NCBI GenBank assembly: GCA_010909165.1
Contig: VJWM01000025.1
Location: 1,860,001 to 1,924,000, forward strand
Source of the DNA: Anthoceros angustus
Taxonomy: Eukaryota > Streptophyta > Anthocerotopsida > Anthocerotales > Anthocerotaceae
Reading direction: 5' to 3'
DNA: 64,000 nt
The notes below the pieces were generated by a model that was given only the letters and a program-made list of their open reading frames with translations, was not told where the DNA came from and did not search any database. Made by a program: the position numbers and the translations under genes. Position 1 is the stretch's first letter; each line of letters starts with the position of its first letter. Below are positions 46,266 to 56,829 of the stretch, piece by piece.

Positions 46266-46780
46266 CAATCTGCTCCCCCTAATTGGGAACTCTATAAATC
46301 GGATTCCTCTGTAAATGGGACCTCCCATCCTACTCCCTTTAGTTTACAATGTAATAAATGGGACTTTTTCCGACCTTTTGAAATATACATTCATGTTAGT
46401 TTCACCTCCCTGAATGAGATTTTTAATTTTTTATTAAAAAATTAAAAAAGAAAGAAAAAAGAATGGATTATTTCAGAGCACAGTAGACTTTTGGGTGTGA
46501 TTGAAGACTCTTAAGCTAAGCTTTTTCCTTTATAATAGGTAGAGGTTTTTTGATGTTGCTTGGAGAGAACAACTGCTAGCTTTCAAACAACTATATAGAG
46601 AAGTGATAAAATTTATTTTTAGTGAAACTTATCAATCAAAATTTTTTTTGGGTATTTTTGATTTTTTTAAAGTTTATAATATTTTTATTATTTTTAAATA
46701 GGGAAAATATAATCGGGACACCTCCCTTAATGGGACCTCTGAAGGCAATCCGAACCAGTCCCAATTAGGGGGGTGGACTG
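46266..46780. mobile_element. MITE-like element with TA target duplication
   Basis: Imperfect terminal inverted repeats: left end CAATCTGCTCCCCCTAATTG with continuation gga at 46266-46288, right end (reverse complement) CAGTCCACCCCCCTAATTGG at 46759-46780. Both are flanked outside by TA (46264-46265 and 46781-46782). The interior is AT-rich, with several aaatgggac(c/t) repeats and no ORF. It resembles a small non-autonomous Tc1/mariner-type element. Confidence 0.6.
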
Positions 46781-46956
46781 TATCTAGGAGGTTGAAGGAA
46801 ATACGTACGTAGACTACGTATGTAAGTTGATGACGATGCAGCAATGCAGCAGCATGATCCAGTAGAGAGGCATTTGGAACACACACGGAGGCGGGATTGC
46901 GAGAAGCGACGGAGAAGCATTTTGCCCTCCAGGTTCGGCTTCGAGACCGACTGGCT

Positions 46957-47486
46957 ATGGCAGCGCTGACGACAGCGTGGGTGGTGCGTCCTCGGGCGTG
47001 GCTGCCCGACGGAGCGGCCGCGTCCTCGTCGGCGCCGTCGCTCTCGCCCTGTTCGTCGTCACGACCCGCCTGCGCGACCGCGCCCGCGCGCTCGCCCCCG
47101 CGGTGTGGAGGACGGCTGCAAGGCGCGGGAGCAGGACGGTGGTGCGGGCGCTGGATCTGGACCAGGACACGCTGCTGGCGCTCAGGGTAGGACTGGCGGG
47201 CCTGGCGGTTGGAATCGGCGTGCCCGTGTTCTACGAGACGCAGGTGAAGAATGCGGAGACGCGCGAGAATGACCAGCCCTGCTTCCCCTGCAGAGGCACC
47301 GGCGCGCAGACTTGCCGCTTCTGCACGGGAGCCGGTAACGTCACCGTGGAGCTCGGCGGGGGCGAGCGCGAGATCTCCAAGTGCATCAACTGCGAGGGAG
47401 CCGGCTCCATCGTCTGCACCACTTGCCAGGGCAACGGCGTCCAGCCGCGCTATCTCGACCGGCGGGAGTTCAAGGACGATGACTGA
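46957..47486 (+). CDS. LQY1: LQY1-like thylakoid zinc-finger protein (PSII repair)
   Basis: The C-terminal 110 residues match LOW QUANTUM YIELD OF PHOTOSYSTEM II 1 clearly: a membrane segment (TLLALRVGLAGLAVGIGVPV, then FYETQ), then four CxxC pairs in DnaJ-type repeats (CFPCRGTG, CRFCTGAG, CINCEGAG, CTTCQGNG) and the conserved tail QPRYLDRREFKDDD. LQY1 binds zinc in the thylakoid membrane and acts as a disulfide-handling factor in photosystem II repair. The start is uncertain. The frame of the conserved part has no ATG back to a stop at 46863. The best ATG, 46957, opens a transit-peptide-like frame that must shift by one base before about 47140. A base-call error in GC-rich sequence, a short intron, or an upstream exon (possible acceptor ccctccag at 46925-46932) could explain this. 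Confidence 0.85.
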
Positions 47487-48366
47487 GGGATGGATGGTTC
47501 ATTCCGGCGATGTGAATGCCGTGGAATGAGATGTAATGTAGGTAGAATCAGCTAGCCAGCTCGGTGTTGAGCTCCTCCTCGAGCCTCTGCTCTGCCGTGT
47601 ACGATACTGCTTGCATGCCTCAGATCGGAGCACAAGCAAATCCAAAACCCTGCCCTGTGGTTTATGCCTGGGGAAACTATTCTTTCTCCCGTAAGCCTTT
47701 TAGTCCCTGCCGTTCTCTTTCCGGCCAGGCAAGGCGGGGACGGATGAGATGAGTTGAGATGACAGTCGTCATCCTTCAGGTGTCAGTTCAAATTTTTCCC
47801 TCAACGATGTTGTGGGGATCATTTGATTTGTGTGTGCTCATCAAGCTGGTGAGCGCGCAAAATTTTTGAGTTTGTGGTTGTGCTGTGATGTGTGCGTTGT
47901 GAACAGGCCTCGTGGCGGCCGTTGTGTACAGTGAGTTCCTGTGGAGATAACGATGTCGGTTGGAGCCTTGTGGTGTGCCAAGCGAACTGTCGTTTACTGA
48001 GGCCCGATCGCTGGAAGATGGCGAAGTGGCACACGTTATTAGCTCCCCCGTCTATTCACTTCACTCCTGGCAGCTGCTGCCGATCCGCTAAGCGTGGTAG
48101 ATTTCTTCTGCTTCCACAGAGCTGCTGGACCAACAAGAGATCCTGCTTCCAAGGGGGAGAGGAGCGGTTTGTGGAAGGATAGCTTTGTGTGTAGTGCTGC
48201 GGTGAATGATTTTGGAACAGGGTCAGGTTCGGAGATGGATTGTGGCGAATGTAGTAGGATTTCAGCTTCAATTACCAACGGGAGTTATGTTATGGTGTCC
48301 CTGCCATCTAGGCTGTTTCCCGGACAGTGTGCTGCTGGCTGGCGGGTCACGGGATGACGGGGGCTT
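47487..48366. other. Intergenic region between LQY1 and PPR gene
   Basis: Probably contains the 3' end of LQY1 and the 5' leader of the PPR gene at 48367. Short open stretches on both strands have no recognisable motif. I see no RNA gene or repeat. Confidence 0.4.
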
Positions 48367-51300
48367 ATGGGCATGCATAGGCCTCTTCTCTTGGAAGCCC
48401 GAGGTATCTCGCTGCCGCATGTTGGATGGGGAGCAAGGGCCAACCCGCACGTGTGCTTGCAGCGCCAAGATTGTGAGACTTCATTGCTGCACCCAGATGT
48501 TCACGTACGGGCTCCTTTCAGATCGGAGATTAGCTGCGAGGATGCCAGTGAGGTACAGAATTTATGCCATGAGGGACGGGTCGACAAGGCACTCACTATC
48601 CTGCTGCGCATGGACAAGCAGGGGAGTGTGCCCTCGGTGCCGATTTATCAGAACTTATTGCAGGCATGCATGAAGAGGAAGGCTTTGGATGATGCCAAGC
48701 GGGTGCAAGCCCATCTGGCTGAACGTGGGCTGGAGTCCAACAGAGTTTTGGGAGACCTGTTGGTCACCACCCTGGTCAAGTGTGGAAGCCTCAGGGATGC
48801 ACTTGATGTGTTTCACAGACTATCGCATCGAAGTGTGTTTTCTTGGACAGCCATCATCTCAGGGTATGGCAATGCTGGACAATGGCGAGAGGCTCTTTCC
48901 TGCTACGAGCAGATGCTGCAGGAAGGTATACAGCCTGATAGATACACGCTTGTCAGCCTGCTGAAAGCATGCAGCAAGCTCCGAAATTTGCAAGAAGGCA
49001 AGCGGCTGCATTCTCATGCTCGTAGACATGGTTTTGAATCTGATATTTATGTTGCCAACACTCTGGTTAGCATGTATGCAAAGTGTGGGAACATCTTGGA
49101 TGCGCAGGAGGTGTTTGATAGGTTGGATCAGCGTGACCTCGTGTCATGGAATGCAATGCTCTCAGCTTACGCACAGCAAGCGCAAGGGAAGCAGACCTTG
49201 CAGCTTTTTAAAGAAATGCAAGAGCATGGTGTCAGAGGAGATGCTTGGACATTTGTCAGTGCTATACAAGCATGTGGTGCTCTGGCAGAGAAAGAGCTAA
49301 GGGACCTTGCTGCGGGGCAACATGTCTGGCTGGAGAGGGGCAAGGGAATACATTCTGAAGCTGCTCGGCTGGGTTATGAATCCGATCCATTTGTTGGCAG
49401 CTCGTTGATTAGTATGTACGGAAAATTGAAGAGAACGGAGGATGCTCGACAAGTTTTTGACAGATTGTCTCACCGCAATGTAGTTTCGTGGAACGCAATC
49501 CTTGCAGCGTATGTACATGATGAGCAAGGAGAAACGGCCTTGCTGATGTTTGAACAAATGCTTGAGCAGGGTATTGAGCCAGATGAGCGAACGTTTGTAA
49601 GTGCCATCCAAGCATGTAGTGCCCTTGCACAACAGTCTGAAAGTGTGGAGCTGGAACTTGGGAAAGTAGAGTTGCTTCGGAAGGGGAAGGAAATACATGT
49701 AGAAGCTGCTGTAAGAGGTTTTGAAGCGGATGTGTTTGTTGCTAATACTCTGGTGACTATGTATGCAAAATGTGGGAGCCTGGCAGATGCACAACATGTG
49801 TTTGATCAATTGTTACATCATAATGGTGCTTCATGGACTGCTATGATTTCGGCATATGCTCATCAGCACCAACCAGACAAGGCTTTGCAGCTCTATCTAG
49901 CAATGCAAGAGGCAAAAGTGACACCAGATCCTCGGACATTTGTGAGCGCCCTCCAAGCATGCAGTACCTTGGCAGAACAGGAGGAAAGAGTACTTGTGCA
50001 TGGGCAAAACGTGACGCTGCAATCGCTCCATAAGGCCATTCAGATACACTCTGATGCGATCCGATGTGGTCATGGATATGACATATTTGTTGGCAGCACC
50101 TTGGTTACTGTGTATGCCAAGTGTGGTTGGGTTGAGGCTGCACAGATGGTGTACAATCAAATGTCTCAACACACCATTGTGTCTATTAATGCCATGATTG
50201 CAGGATTTGCTCACCAGGGACAAGGAGAAAAGGCTCTACGGATCTATGCAGAAATGCCAGATAGCATCAAGGCAGATGCACGCACAATTGTGAGTGCTCT
50301 GCAAGCGTGTGGTGCTCTTGCAGAAAAAGAGGAAAGTTCAAGTGCGTCTGGGCAATATGTCAAATTGGAAGCGCTGCAGAAGTGCAAGGAGATACATGCT
50401 GAGGCTGTGAGGCTGGGCTATGGATCGGATGTGTTTGTTGGTACGGCTTTGGTTAGTACGTACGCAAAATGTGGCAGCATTATCAATGCAGAACAGGAGT
50501 TTGATAGACTGTCTCAACGTGACACGGTCTCCTGGAATTGTATGCTTGCAGGATACGTTGAGCAGGGCCAAGGAGAACGTGCCCTGCAAGTATATGAGCA
50601 AATGCAAGTGCAGCACGTCCACCCAAATGCCCGGACTTTTGTCAGTGCTATTGAAGCATGCAGCATCCTTGCAGAAAAAGAGGGCAGTGCACAAGTGGAT
50701 GGGCAATATGTGAAGTGGGAGTCACTACAGAAGGGCAGAGATATCCACCTGGAAGCCGCTGAACGAGGATTTGAATCAGACTCGTTTCTTTGCTGCACTT
50801 TGATTAATTTGTATGCCAAGTGTGGGAATGTAGTGGAAGCTCGAGATCTGTGTGCCAGAATGCCCCTGCACAACGTTACAGCATGGACTGCCATGATTGC
50901 TGCATATGTGCAGCATGACCACGGTGAGAAGGCCTTGGAGATCTTCTGGCGAATACAAGAGGAAGGTCTCATGGCAAGTTCTCAGACTTTTGTCAGTGCC
51001 CTCCAGGCTTGTAGCTCTCTTGCAGGACAGGAGGAAAGTGCCTTGGTGAATGGTCAAAATGTGAAAGTGGAGTCCCTATGCAAAGGGAAGCAAGTACATG
51101 CTGTGGCTGCTGCTGCTGGTTTTAATGCAAATGTTTTCATCGGCAGCAGTCTGGTTAACATGTACGCAAAATGTGGAAGCATCATGGACGCTCGTAATGT
51201 TTTTGACCAGCTATCTGATCGCAATATCGTGGGATGGAACGCGATGATTGCGGCATATTCTCAGCAGGACCAGGGCGAGGAAGCATTGCAGATCTATGGG

Positions 51301-52545
51301 CAAATGCAACAGCGAGGCATCAAGGCTGAGGCTCGTACCTTTGTCAGTGCATTACAGGCGTGTAGCACTCTGGCAGAAAAGGAGGAAAGCATACTTGTCG
51401 ACGGAGAGAAAGTGAAAGCGAACGCACTGCGAAAAGGGAAGGAAATACATGCTGAGGCTGCTGGGAGTGCCTCCCAGTCAAACATGTTTGTGGCGAACAC
51501 GTTGGTCACTCTGTATGCGAAGTGTGGCAGTGTGTATGATGCTCGCCTCATTTTTGACAGCCTACGTCAACGCGATGTGGTATCGTGGAATTCAATGATT
51601 GCAGCGTACGCCACTCATGACCAAGGAGAGAAGGCTTTACAACTGTATGCCCAGATGCAAGTGGAAGGTATGAAGTTGCAGGAAACTACTGCTCTCTGTG
51701 TACTAGATGCTTGCAGCAACACAGGAGCCTTGAATTCCTGTGTGCAAATCCACAAGCGCATTGTAGAGAGTGGCTTTGAGTGTCATCTTTTTGTGGCAAG
51801 CAGTTTAATCCACGCTTACGGCAAATGTGGGAGCATGCTGGATGCTCAGTACGTATTTGACTTGCTTCCTCAGCCTGACCTTGTGGCTAGGAATGCACTG
51901 ATTGCTGGGTATGCCCGACAAGGAGATTGTGACATGAGTATGCAATGCTATGAAGAAATGTGTCTGGCAGGTGAGAAGCCAGATAGGGTGACATTCCTGG
52001 CACTCCTCTCCTCCTGCAGTCATGCTGGTATGGTTGATCGGGGACTGGAGTGCTTTGAATCGATGACTAGATACCATGGGATCACAGCAGATGTCGAGCA
52101 CTATGCTTGCGTCCTTGATCTTGTTGGCCGTGCAGGCTTGTTTCGCAAGGCAGAGGATCTGCTTTCAACAATGCCCATGCAGCCGGATCTGCCAATATGG
52201 TTGACACTGCTCGGTGCCTGTCAGAAACACGGCAACGTAGCACTGGGAAGACGCTCCTTTGAACGGGCTGTGAGTTTGGATGCAGAACAATCTGCTGCTT
52301 ACATGCTCATGTCAAACATATATGCAGATGCTGGCATGTGGGACTGTGCCAACGAAATAGACGAGTTGAGAGGAAAAGCATGTGCAAGGAAAAAACCTGG
52401 TCAGACCTGGATTGAGCACGAAAAGTTGGTGCACACTTTTCTGGTGGAAGACCACAAACATCCACAGGCATCTGCGATATTCGCTTTGCTGACAACTTTA
52501 AGTGCAAAGCTCAAGTCTTCGTGTGAGGAATGTCTGCACATTTGA
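48367..52545 (+). CDS. Giant PLS-class PPR protein, E type, with repeated L-motif insertions
   Basis: A single exon of 1,392 residues. Ten PLS triplets can be counted by their W(T/N)A(M/I) motifs, from VFSWTAIISGY to LVARNALIAGY, interspersed with LV.MYAKCG motifs. An E-type end (QPDLPIWLTLLGACQKHGNV) and a PG box KKPGQTWIE follow; the protein stops without a DYW deaminase domain. Seven of nine L motifs carry an extra segment of about 16 residues between the helices, for example AEKEESILVDGEKVKANAL before RKGKEIH. PLS-class proteins bind organelle transcripts base-specifically; E-type ones guide C-to-U editing with a deaminase supplied in trans. The N-terminus is not an obvious transit peptide, but organelle import is expected. 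The start is the first ATG of the frame. Confidence 0.9.
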   Translation: MGMHRPLLLEARGISLPHVGWGARANPHVCLQRQDCETSLLHPDVHVRAPFRSEISCEDASEVQNLCHEGRVDKALTILLRMDKQGSVPSVPIYQNLLQACMKRKALDDAKRVQAHLAERGLESNRVLGDLLVTTLVKCGSLRDALDVFHRLSHRSVFSWTAIISGYGNAGQWREALSCYEQMLQEGIQPDRYTLVSLLKACSKLRNLQEGKRLHSHARRHGFESDIYVANTLVSMYAKCGNILDAQEVFDRLDQRDLVSWNAMLSAYAQQAQGKQTLQLFKEMQEHGVRGDAWTFVSAIQACGALAEKELRDLAAGQHVWLERGKGIHSEAARLGYESDPFVGSSLISMYGKLKRTEDARQVFDRLSHRNVVSWNAILAAYVHDEQGETALLMFEQMLEQGIEPDERTFVSAIQACSALAQQSESVELELGKVELLRKGKEIHVEAAVRGFEADVFVANTLVTMYAKCGSLADAQHVFDQLLHHNGASWTAMISAYAHQHQPDKALQLYLAMQEAKVTPDPRTFVSALQACSTLAEQEERVLVHGQNVTLQSLHKAIQIHSDAIRCGHGYDIFVGSTLVTVYAKCGWVEAAQMVYNQMSQHTIVSINAMIAGFAHQGQGEKALRIYAEMPDSIKADARTIVSALQACGALAEKEESSSASGQYVKLEALQKCKEIHAEAVRLGYGSDVFVGTALVSTYAKCGSIINAEQEFDRLSQRDTVSWNCMLAGYVEQGQGERALQVYEQMQVQHVHPNARTFVSAIEACSILAEKEGSAQVDGQYVKWESLQKGRDIHLEAAERGFESDSFLCCTLINLYAKCGNVVEARDLCARMPLHNVTAWTAMIAAYVQHDHGEKALEIFWRIQEEGLMASSQTFVSALQACSSLAGQEESALVNGQNVKVESLCKGKQVHAVAAAAGFNANVFIGSSLVNMYAKCGSIMDARNVFDQLSDRNIVGWNAMIAAYSQQDQGEEALQIYGQMQQRGIKAEARTFVSALQACSTLAEKEESILVDGEKVKANALRKGKEIHAEAAGSASQSNMFVANTLVTLYAKCGSVYDARLIFDSLRQRDVVSWNSMIAAYATHDQGEKALQLYAQMQVEGMKLQETTALCVLDACSNTGALNSCVQIHKRIVESGFECHLFVASSLIHAYGKCGSMLDAQYVFDLLPQPDLVARNALIAGYARQGDCDMSMQCYEEMCLAGEKPDRVTFLALLSSCSHAGMVDRGLECFESMTRYHGITADVEHYACVLDLVGRAGLFRKAEDLLSTMPMQPDLPIWLTLLGACQKHGNVALGRRSFERAVSLDAEQSAAYMLMSNIYADAGMWDCANEIDELRGKACARKKPGQTWIEHEKLVHTFLVEDHKHPQASAIFALLTTLSAKLKSSCEECLHI

Positions 52546-53419
52546 CACACTCATGGAGGTCTGGAGGCAAGCGCTGTCCGCAACGGACATACCTTTTGTA
52601 AAATTGTCCCATTTTCACCCAATGCGTCGATCAACTCTGGTGGGTATTTGACTGCAGCCTGCGAATCCAATAAGAATGTTTTAGACAGCAACGTCGAAGG
52701 AGAATGCACGAGACTGACTACCTACTGAACATGGGGTCCGGTTATGTCAGCTGCTCGTCGTGTCGCAGTAAAAAATGTGGGTACTTGGTTGCAAACCTCG
52801 ATGCCACAGAGATATATCAGTCACTTGCAGTCTCAACCAGAGACCAACATGTGGGTATATATCTGGTTGCAAGCTTCTATGCCCACTGAGCTGATCACTA
52901 GCAATTTCAACCATAGACCAAGTAAGCTAATTATCACTCGTAATCTCAACCACAGACCAACAGCAGATTGCAGGGTGAAGATTGGAATTGGACTTTGCAC
53001 TTACCACCTTCCGTTCACTCGGTGGGTATCATCTTGCTTCACTGATTGCGAGGAAGATCCTCCTCCATTCCTCGACGGATGGCCCAGCATGCTTGGGTAG
53101 CTGCGGATGGAAGCTCCAGCTGCATCGCCGTCCTGACCGATTTCCAGCCACGTCCGTACACTTCAGAAACTGACCAACGACAATGAGCTCAATCTCGCAA
53201 CAAACGCAATCTGAATTTCTGATCAAATCACATGCCTGCAAGTATCCTACACATTGCTGAGCTGCTAAACAACCATGGACTTACGATGAACATGGGGAAC
53301 TAACCCACAACATTTCCTGCTGTTGAAGCTGTTGGCGATTCGAAAGATCTACATGTCGAAAGTTGTTCGTCGGCTTGCACGTCCTGCAACAACTTGAGAA
53401 TGTGTGTCACAAGGTCCAC
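52546..53419. other. Intergenic region between convergent PPR genes
   Basis: Contains three imperfect copies of a motif around (t)ctcaaccanagaccaa, near 52830, 52907 and 52950, spaced about 45-75 bp. No reading frame with recognisable motif. It presumably holds both 3' untranslated regions. Confidence 0.4.
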
Positions 53420-56400
53420 TTAAGTCTCTTTGTTTCGACCAGAAGATGCCCTAACTTCACATATATATCTTGCTTGGACTTCATGATGTTTTTGATCCCC
53501 AACAACGAATACATGTGCATTTCCACTCAAGTCCATCCACCAGCTGCGTCCTGGTTCCTTCCGAGCTTGTGACTGTACTCTCATTTCCTGAACCTTCTTT
53601 GCCTCCTGCGGAATGTGAGCAGCGGCATAGATATTTGACATCAAAACGTATGCTGCAGCGTCACTTTTGTCCAGCCTCACCGCGAATTCGAATGCCTGCC
53701 TCCCAAGCTCCACATTGCCCCACTTTCGACAAGCAGCCAAAAGGCATTTCCACACTCCACTGTCAGGTTGTATAGGCATCGTCTTCACCATGTCCATTGC
53801 ATCATGGATTCGGCCTGCACGGCCAAGAAGATCAACCATGCAATTGTAGTGCTGCATCGTTGGGGTAATGCTATACTCCCTGCTCATGGCCTGAAACAAT
53901 GCCTGGCCCCTGTCTACTAAACCAACATGACTGCATGCAATGAGAAGACCAACAAATGTTACGTCGTTTGGCTGCAAGCCTTCCTTCTCCATCCTCCTGA
54001 ACAGGTCAAAGACAAGATCACCCTCCCCTTGACGGGCATATCCCCCAAGCAAGGCATTCCATGCCGCAATATCTTTACTGGGCAATCTATCGAACACTTG
54101 CTGTGCATCCACCATGCTTGAACATTTGCCATACATATCAATGAGACTGTTGGGTATAAATGAGCCAAGCTCTAAGCCAGCCTTCAAAATCTGGCCGTGA
54201 ATCTCTCTCCCTTTCTCCAGACCGGCTACGTTACTGCAGGCGTTGAGTGCACCAACATAGGTTCGCTCGTTTGGGCTGATACCCTCCTGCTGCATTCGTG
54301 TGAACAACTGCAAAGCCTCTTCACCCTTGTCCATTTGGGCATACCCCAAGATCATGGAATTCCAAGAAACCACGTCACGCCTGGGCACTTTCTCAAACAT
54401 CTCCCTGGCATCTTCCAGACTCCCACACTTTGCATACGCATCAACTAGCACGTTCCCTACAAACAGATTCAACTCAACCTTCCCCTTTTTGACATCGGCA
54501 TGGATGGATCTCACAGATTCCAGGCACTGCATTCTAACCCTTATCACATCACCACCATTTCTCTCCGCTGACTCTACAATGGCAGTGCAAGCTTTTATTG
54601 CACCAACGTATGTTCGATCATTTGGGACTACACCCTCCTCTTGCATCCGTGCATACAATTGCAAGGCCTCCTCACCCTTCGCCATCATGGCATACCCCAA
54701 GACCATGGAGTTCCATGAAACCACAGAACGAACAGGCATATCTTCAAACACCTTCCTGGCATCCTCCAGGCTCCCACATTTCGAGTAAGCATCTACTAGC
54801 TTATTCGCCACAAACAAGTTCCCTTCAAAGTTCCCCTTGACAACATTGGCATGGATGTCTCTCACAGTTCTGAGGTACTGTACTTTGTCCCCGTCATCCT
54901 TGTTTCCTTCTTCTCTTAATTCTCCAATGGTACTGCAGGCCTTTAGTGCGGCAACATACGTTCTACTATTTGGCAACACACCGTCCTCGTGCATCTGTGC
55001 ATACAATCGTAGAGCCTCTTCACCCTCCTCCATCTCAGCATACCCCAAGATCATGGCAGTCCATGAAACCACATCCCGAACAGGAAGTTTCTCAAACACG
55101 TGCCTAGCATTCTCCAGGTTCCCACACTTTGCATACGCATCCACGAGCATTGTCCCCAAAAATCTATCCAACGACTTCCCCCCCTGTCCAATACCTGCAT
55201 GGATGGTTCTAACAACTTCCAGGCATCGCTCTTTCCCACGGATTCCATGACCAACATTGATGTCAGCCAGTTCTGCAACAATACTACAAGCTTTAAGCAC
55301 AAGAATATGTGTTTGGTCGTTTGGAACCACACCATCCTGCCTCATCTGTGTGTACAACTGCAAAGCCTCTTCAGCCTTCTCCATCTGGGAGTGCCCCGAG
55401 ATGATGGAATTCCACGAACCAACATCACGACGAGGCATTTCGTCGAAGACCCGCCGAGCGTCCTCCAGGCTCCCACATTTTGCGTAAGCATCTACAAGCA
55501 TGTTCCCCACAAACAAACTTGATGCAAGGTTCCCACCCCGAACATCTGTGTGTATGGCTCTCACAGTTTCCAAACACTGTCTGCTAACAGCTATCACGTC
55601 ACCACCATTTCTCTGCCCCGATTCTGCAATGGCAATACAAGCCGTAAGCGCACCAACACACGCTCGCTCATCGGGAATCACACCTTCCAGCCGCATTTCC
55701 CTGAACATATGCAAAGCATCTTCAGCCCTACCCATCTGAGCGCACCCAAATATCATGGCAGTCCAGGAAACTACAGTATGAACAGGCATACTCTCGAAGA
55801 CCCGTCTAGCATCCTCCAAGCTTCCACATTTTGAGTACGCATCCACCAACGTGTTCCCCACAAACACATTTGACTCACACTTCCCCTTCCTCACATCCGC
55901 GTGGATGGCTCTCACAGTGTCCAGGCATTGTCCTTTCACAACACAGTCATCACCATCCACCGCTCCTAAAATAGAAGTGCAAGCTTTAAGTGCACCCACG
56001 TACACCCGGTCATTAGGGACCACGCCTTCCTGGTGCATGCGTCTATACAATTGCAAGGCCGCTTCACCCTTTTCCATCTGTGCGTAACCCGAAATCATGG
56101 AGTTCCAAGAGACCACATCCCGGTGAGGCATTTCCTCAAACACCCTCCTGGCATTTTCCAAGCTCCCACATTTTGCATAAGCGTTCACAAGCATGGTTCC
56201 CACATAGAGATCAGTCTCCAAGCCATTCCGAACCACTTCTGCGTGAATATACTTGGCAGTATTCAGGTCCTGCAGGCTACTGCATGCCTTCAAGAGAAGA
56301 ACAAAGGTGTGTTGCCCTGGTTCGACTCCATGCTCCCGCATGTCCTGATACAGCTTGAGAGCCTGCCTACCGTGCCCAGACTTGCTTTGCTGCGATATCA

Positions 56401-56671
56401 ATGCCGTCCACGACATCTCCCCCCCCTGGTGTCTGAACTGCCCATCACAGCTGGAGCTACTTGTCGAGCTGCCCTTGCCAAATAATGCCTTCTCCCCCAG
56501 AGGATTTGTCACACAATTCTGCACCTTTGCGCCCGCAATGTTCAATCTGATGACTCCCACAGGACATTCTAACCCAAAGAAGCCGGGGGAGACTCTGTGA
56601 GAGCTGGACATATCCCCACGGAGGTCAGAGCAAGCCACATAGCAGTCCAAATTTCCCGCAAAGGGACTCAT
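53420..56671 (-). CDS. Large PLS-class PPR protein, E+ type with WW-like PG box and L-motif insertions
   Basis: One exon, 1,083 residues from the ATG at 56671; the frame is open to a stop in the inverted repeat just upstream but has no earlier ATG. Eight PLS triplets are visible (SWTALISQQ to AAWNALLGGY), then an E motif (QPDSGVWKCLLAACRKWGNV), the box EPGRSWWMDLSGNAHVFVVG and a short end. There is no deaminase domain. The double tryptophan in the PG box recalls the WW group of DYW proteins. Five L motifs contain an insertion of about 15-18 residues, such as VESAERNGGDVIRVRMQCLE before SVRSIHADV. Expected role: recognition of an organelle RNA editing site, with the deaminase provided in trans. 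A DNA element with perfect inverted repeats ends about 160 bp upstream of the ATG. Confidence 0.88.
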   Translation of the reverse strand: MSPFAGNLDCYVACSDLRGDMSSSHRVSPGFFGLECPVGVIRLNIAGAKVQNCVTNPLGEKALFGKGSSTSSSSCDGQFRHQGGEMSWTALISQQSKSGHGRQALKLYQDMREHGVEPGQHTFVLLLKACSSLQDLNTAKYIHAEVVRNGLETDLYVGTMLVNAYAKCGSLENARRVFEEMPHRDVVSWNSMISGYAQMEKGEAALQLYRRMHQEGVVPNDRVYVGALKACTSILGAVDGDDCVVKGQCLDTVRAIHADVRKGKCESNVFVGNTLVDAYSKCGSLEDARRVFESMPVHTVVSWTAMIFGCAQMGRAEDALHMFREMRLEGVIPDERACVGALTACIAIAESGQRNGGDVIAVSRQCLETVRAIHTDVRGGNLASSLFVGNMLVDAYAKCGSLEDARRVFDEMPRRDVGSWNSIISGHSQMEKAEEALQLYTQMRQDGVVPNDQTHILVLKACSIVAELADINVGHGIRGKERCLEVVRTIHAGIGQGGKSLDRFLGTMLVDAYAKCGNLENARHVFEKLPVRDVVSWTAMILGYAEMEEGEEALRLYAQMHEDGVLPNSRTYVAALKACSTIGELREEGNKDDGDKVQYLRTVRDIHANVVKGNFEGNLFVANKLVDAYSKCGSLEDARKVFEDMPVRSVVSWNSMVLGYAMMAKGEEALQLYARMQEEGVVPNDRTYVGAIKACTAIVESAERNGGDVIRVRMQCLESVRSIHADVKKGKVELNLFVGNVLVDAYAKCGSLEDAREMFEKVPRRDVVSWNSMILGYAQMDKGEEALQLFTRMQQEGISPNERTYVGALNACSNVAGLEKGREIHGQILKAGLELGSFIPNSLIDMYGKCSSMVDAQQVFDRLPSKDIAAWNALLGGYARQGEGDLVFDLFRRMEKEGLQPNDVTFVGLLIACSHVGLVDRGQALFQAMSREYSITPTMQHYNCMVDLLGRAGRIHDAMDMVKTMPIQPDSGVWKCLLAACRKWGNVELGRQAFEFAVRLDKSDAAAYVLMSNIYAAAHIPQEAKKVQEMRVQSQARKEPGRSWWMDLSGNAHVFVVGDQKHHEVQARYICEVRASSGRNKET

Positions 56672-56829
56672 TGCTTGAACGATTTTCCAGTCACCTCCAT
56701 CGCTGTTGGTCGTAGCTCCAAATTCCCGAGTGGTTTCAGAAAGCGAGAACTGAGAGACTTTGTGTAGAAAGAAAAAAGATGAAAAAACACCATCAAAACA
56801 ACAACCCAACAAAAGGCACGTGGCCAATA

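Noticed and set aside
49297-49809. A 170-codon open frame antisense to the giant PPR gene
   Set aside because: Opposite to PPR repeats, same kind of shadow as above; no start context or motif.
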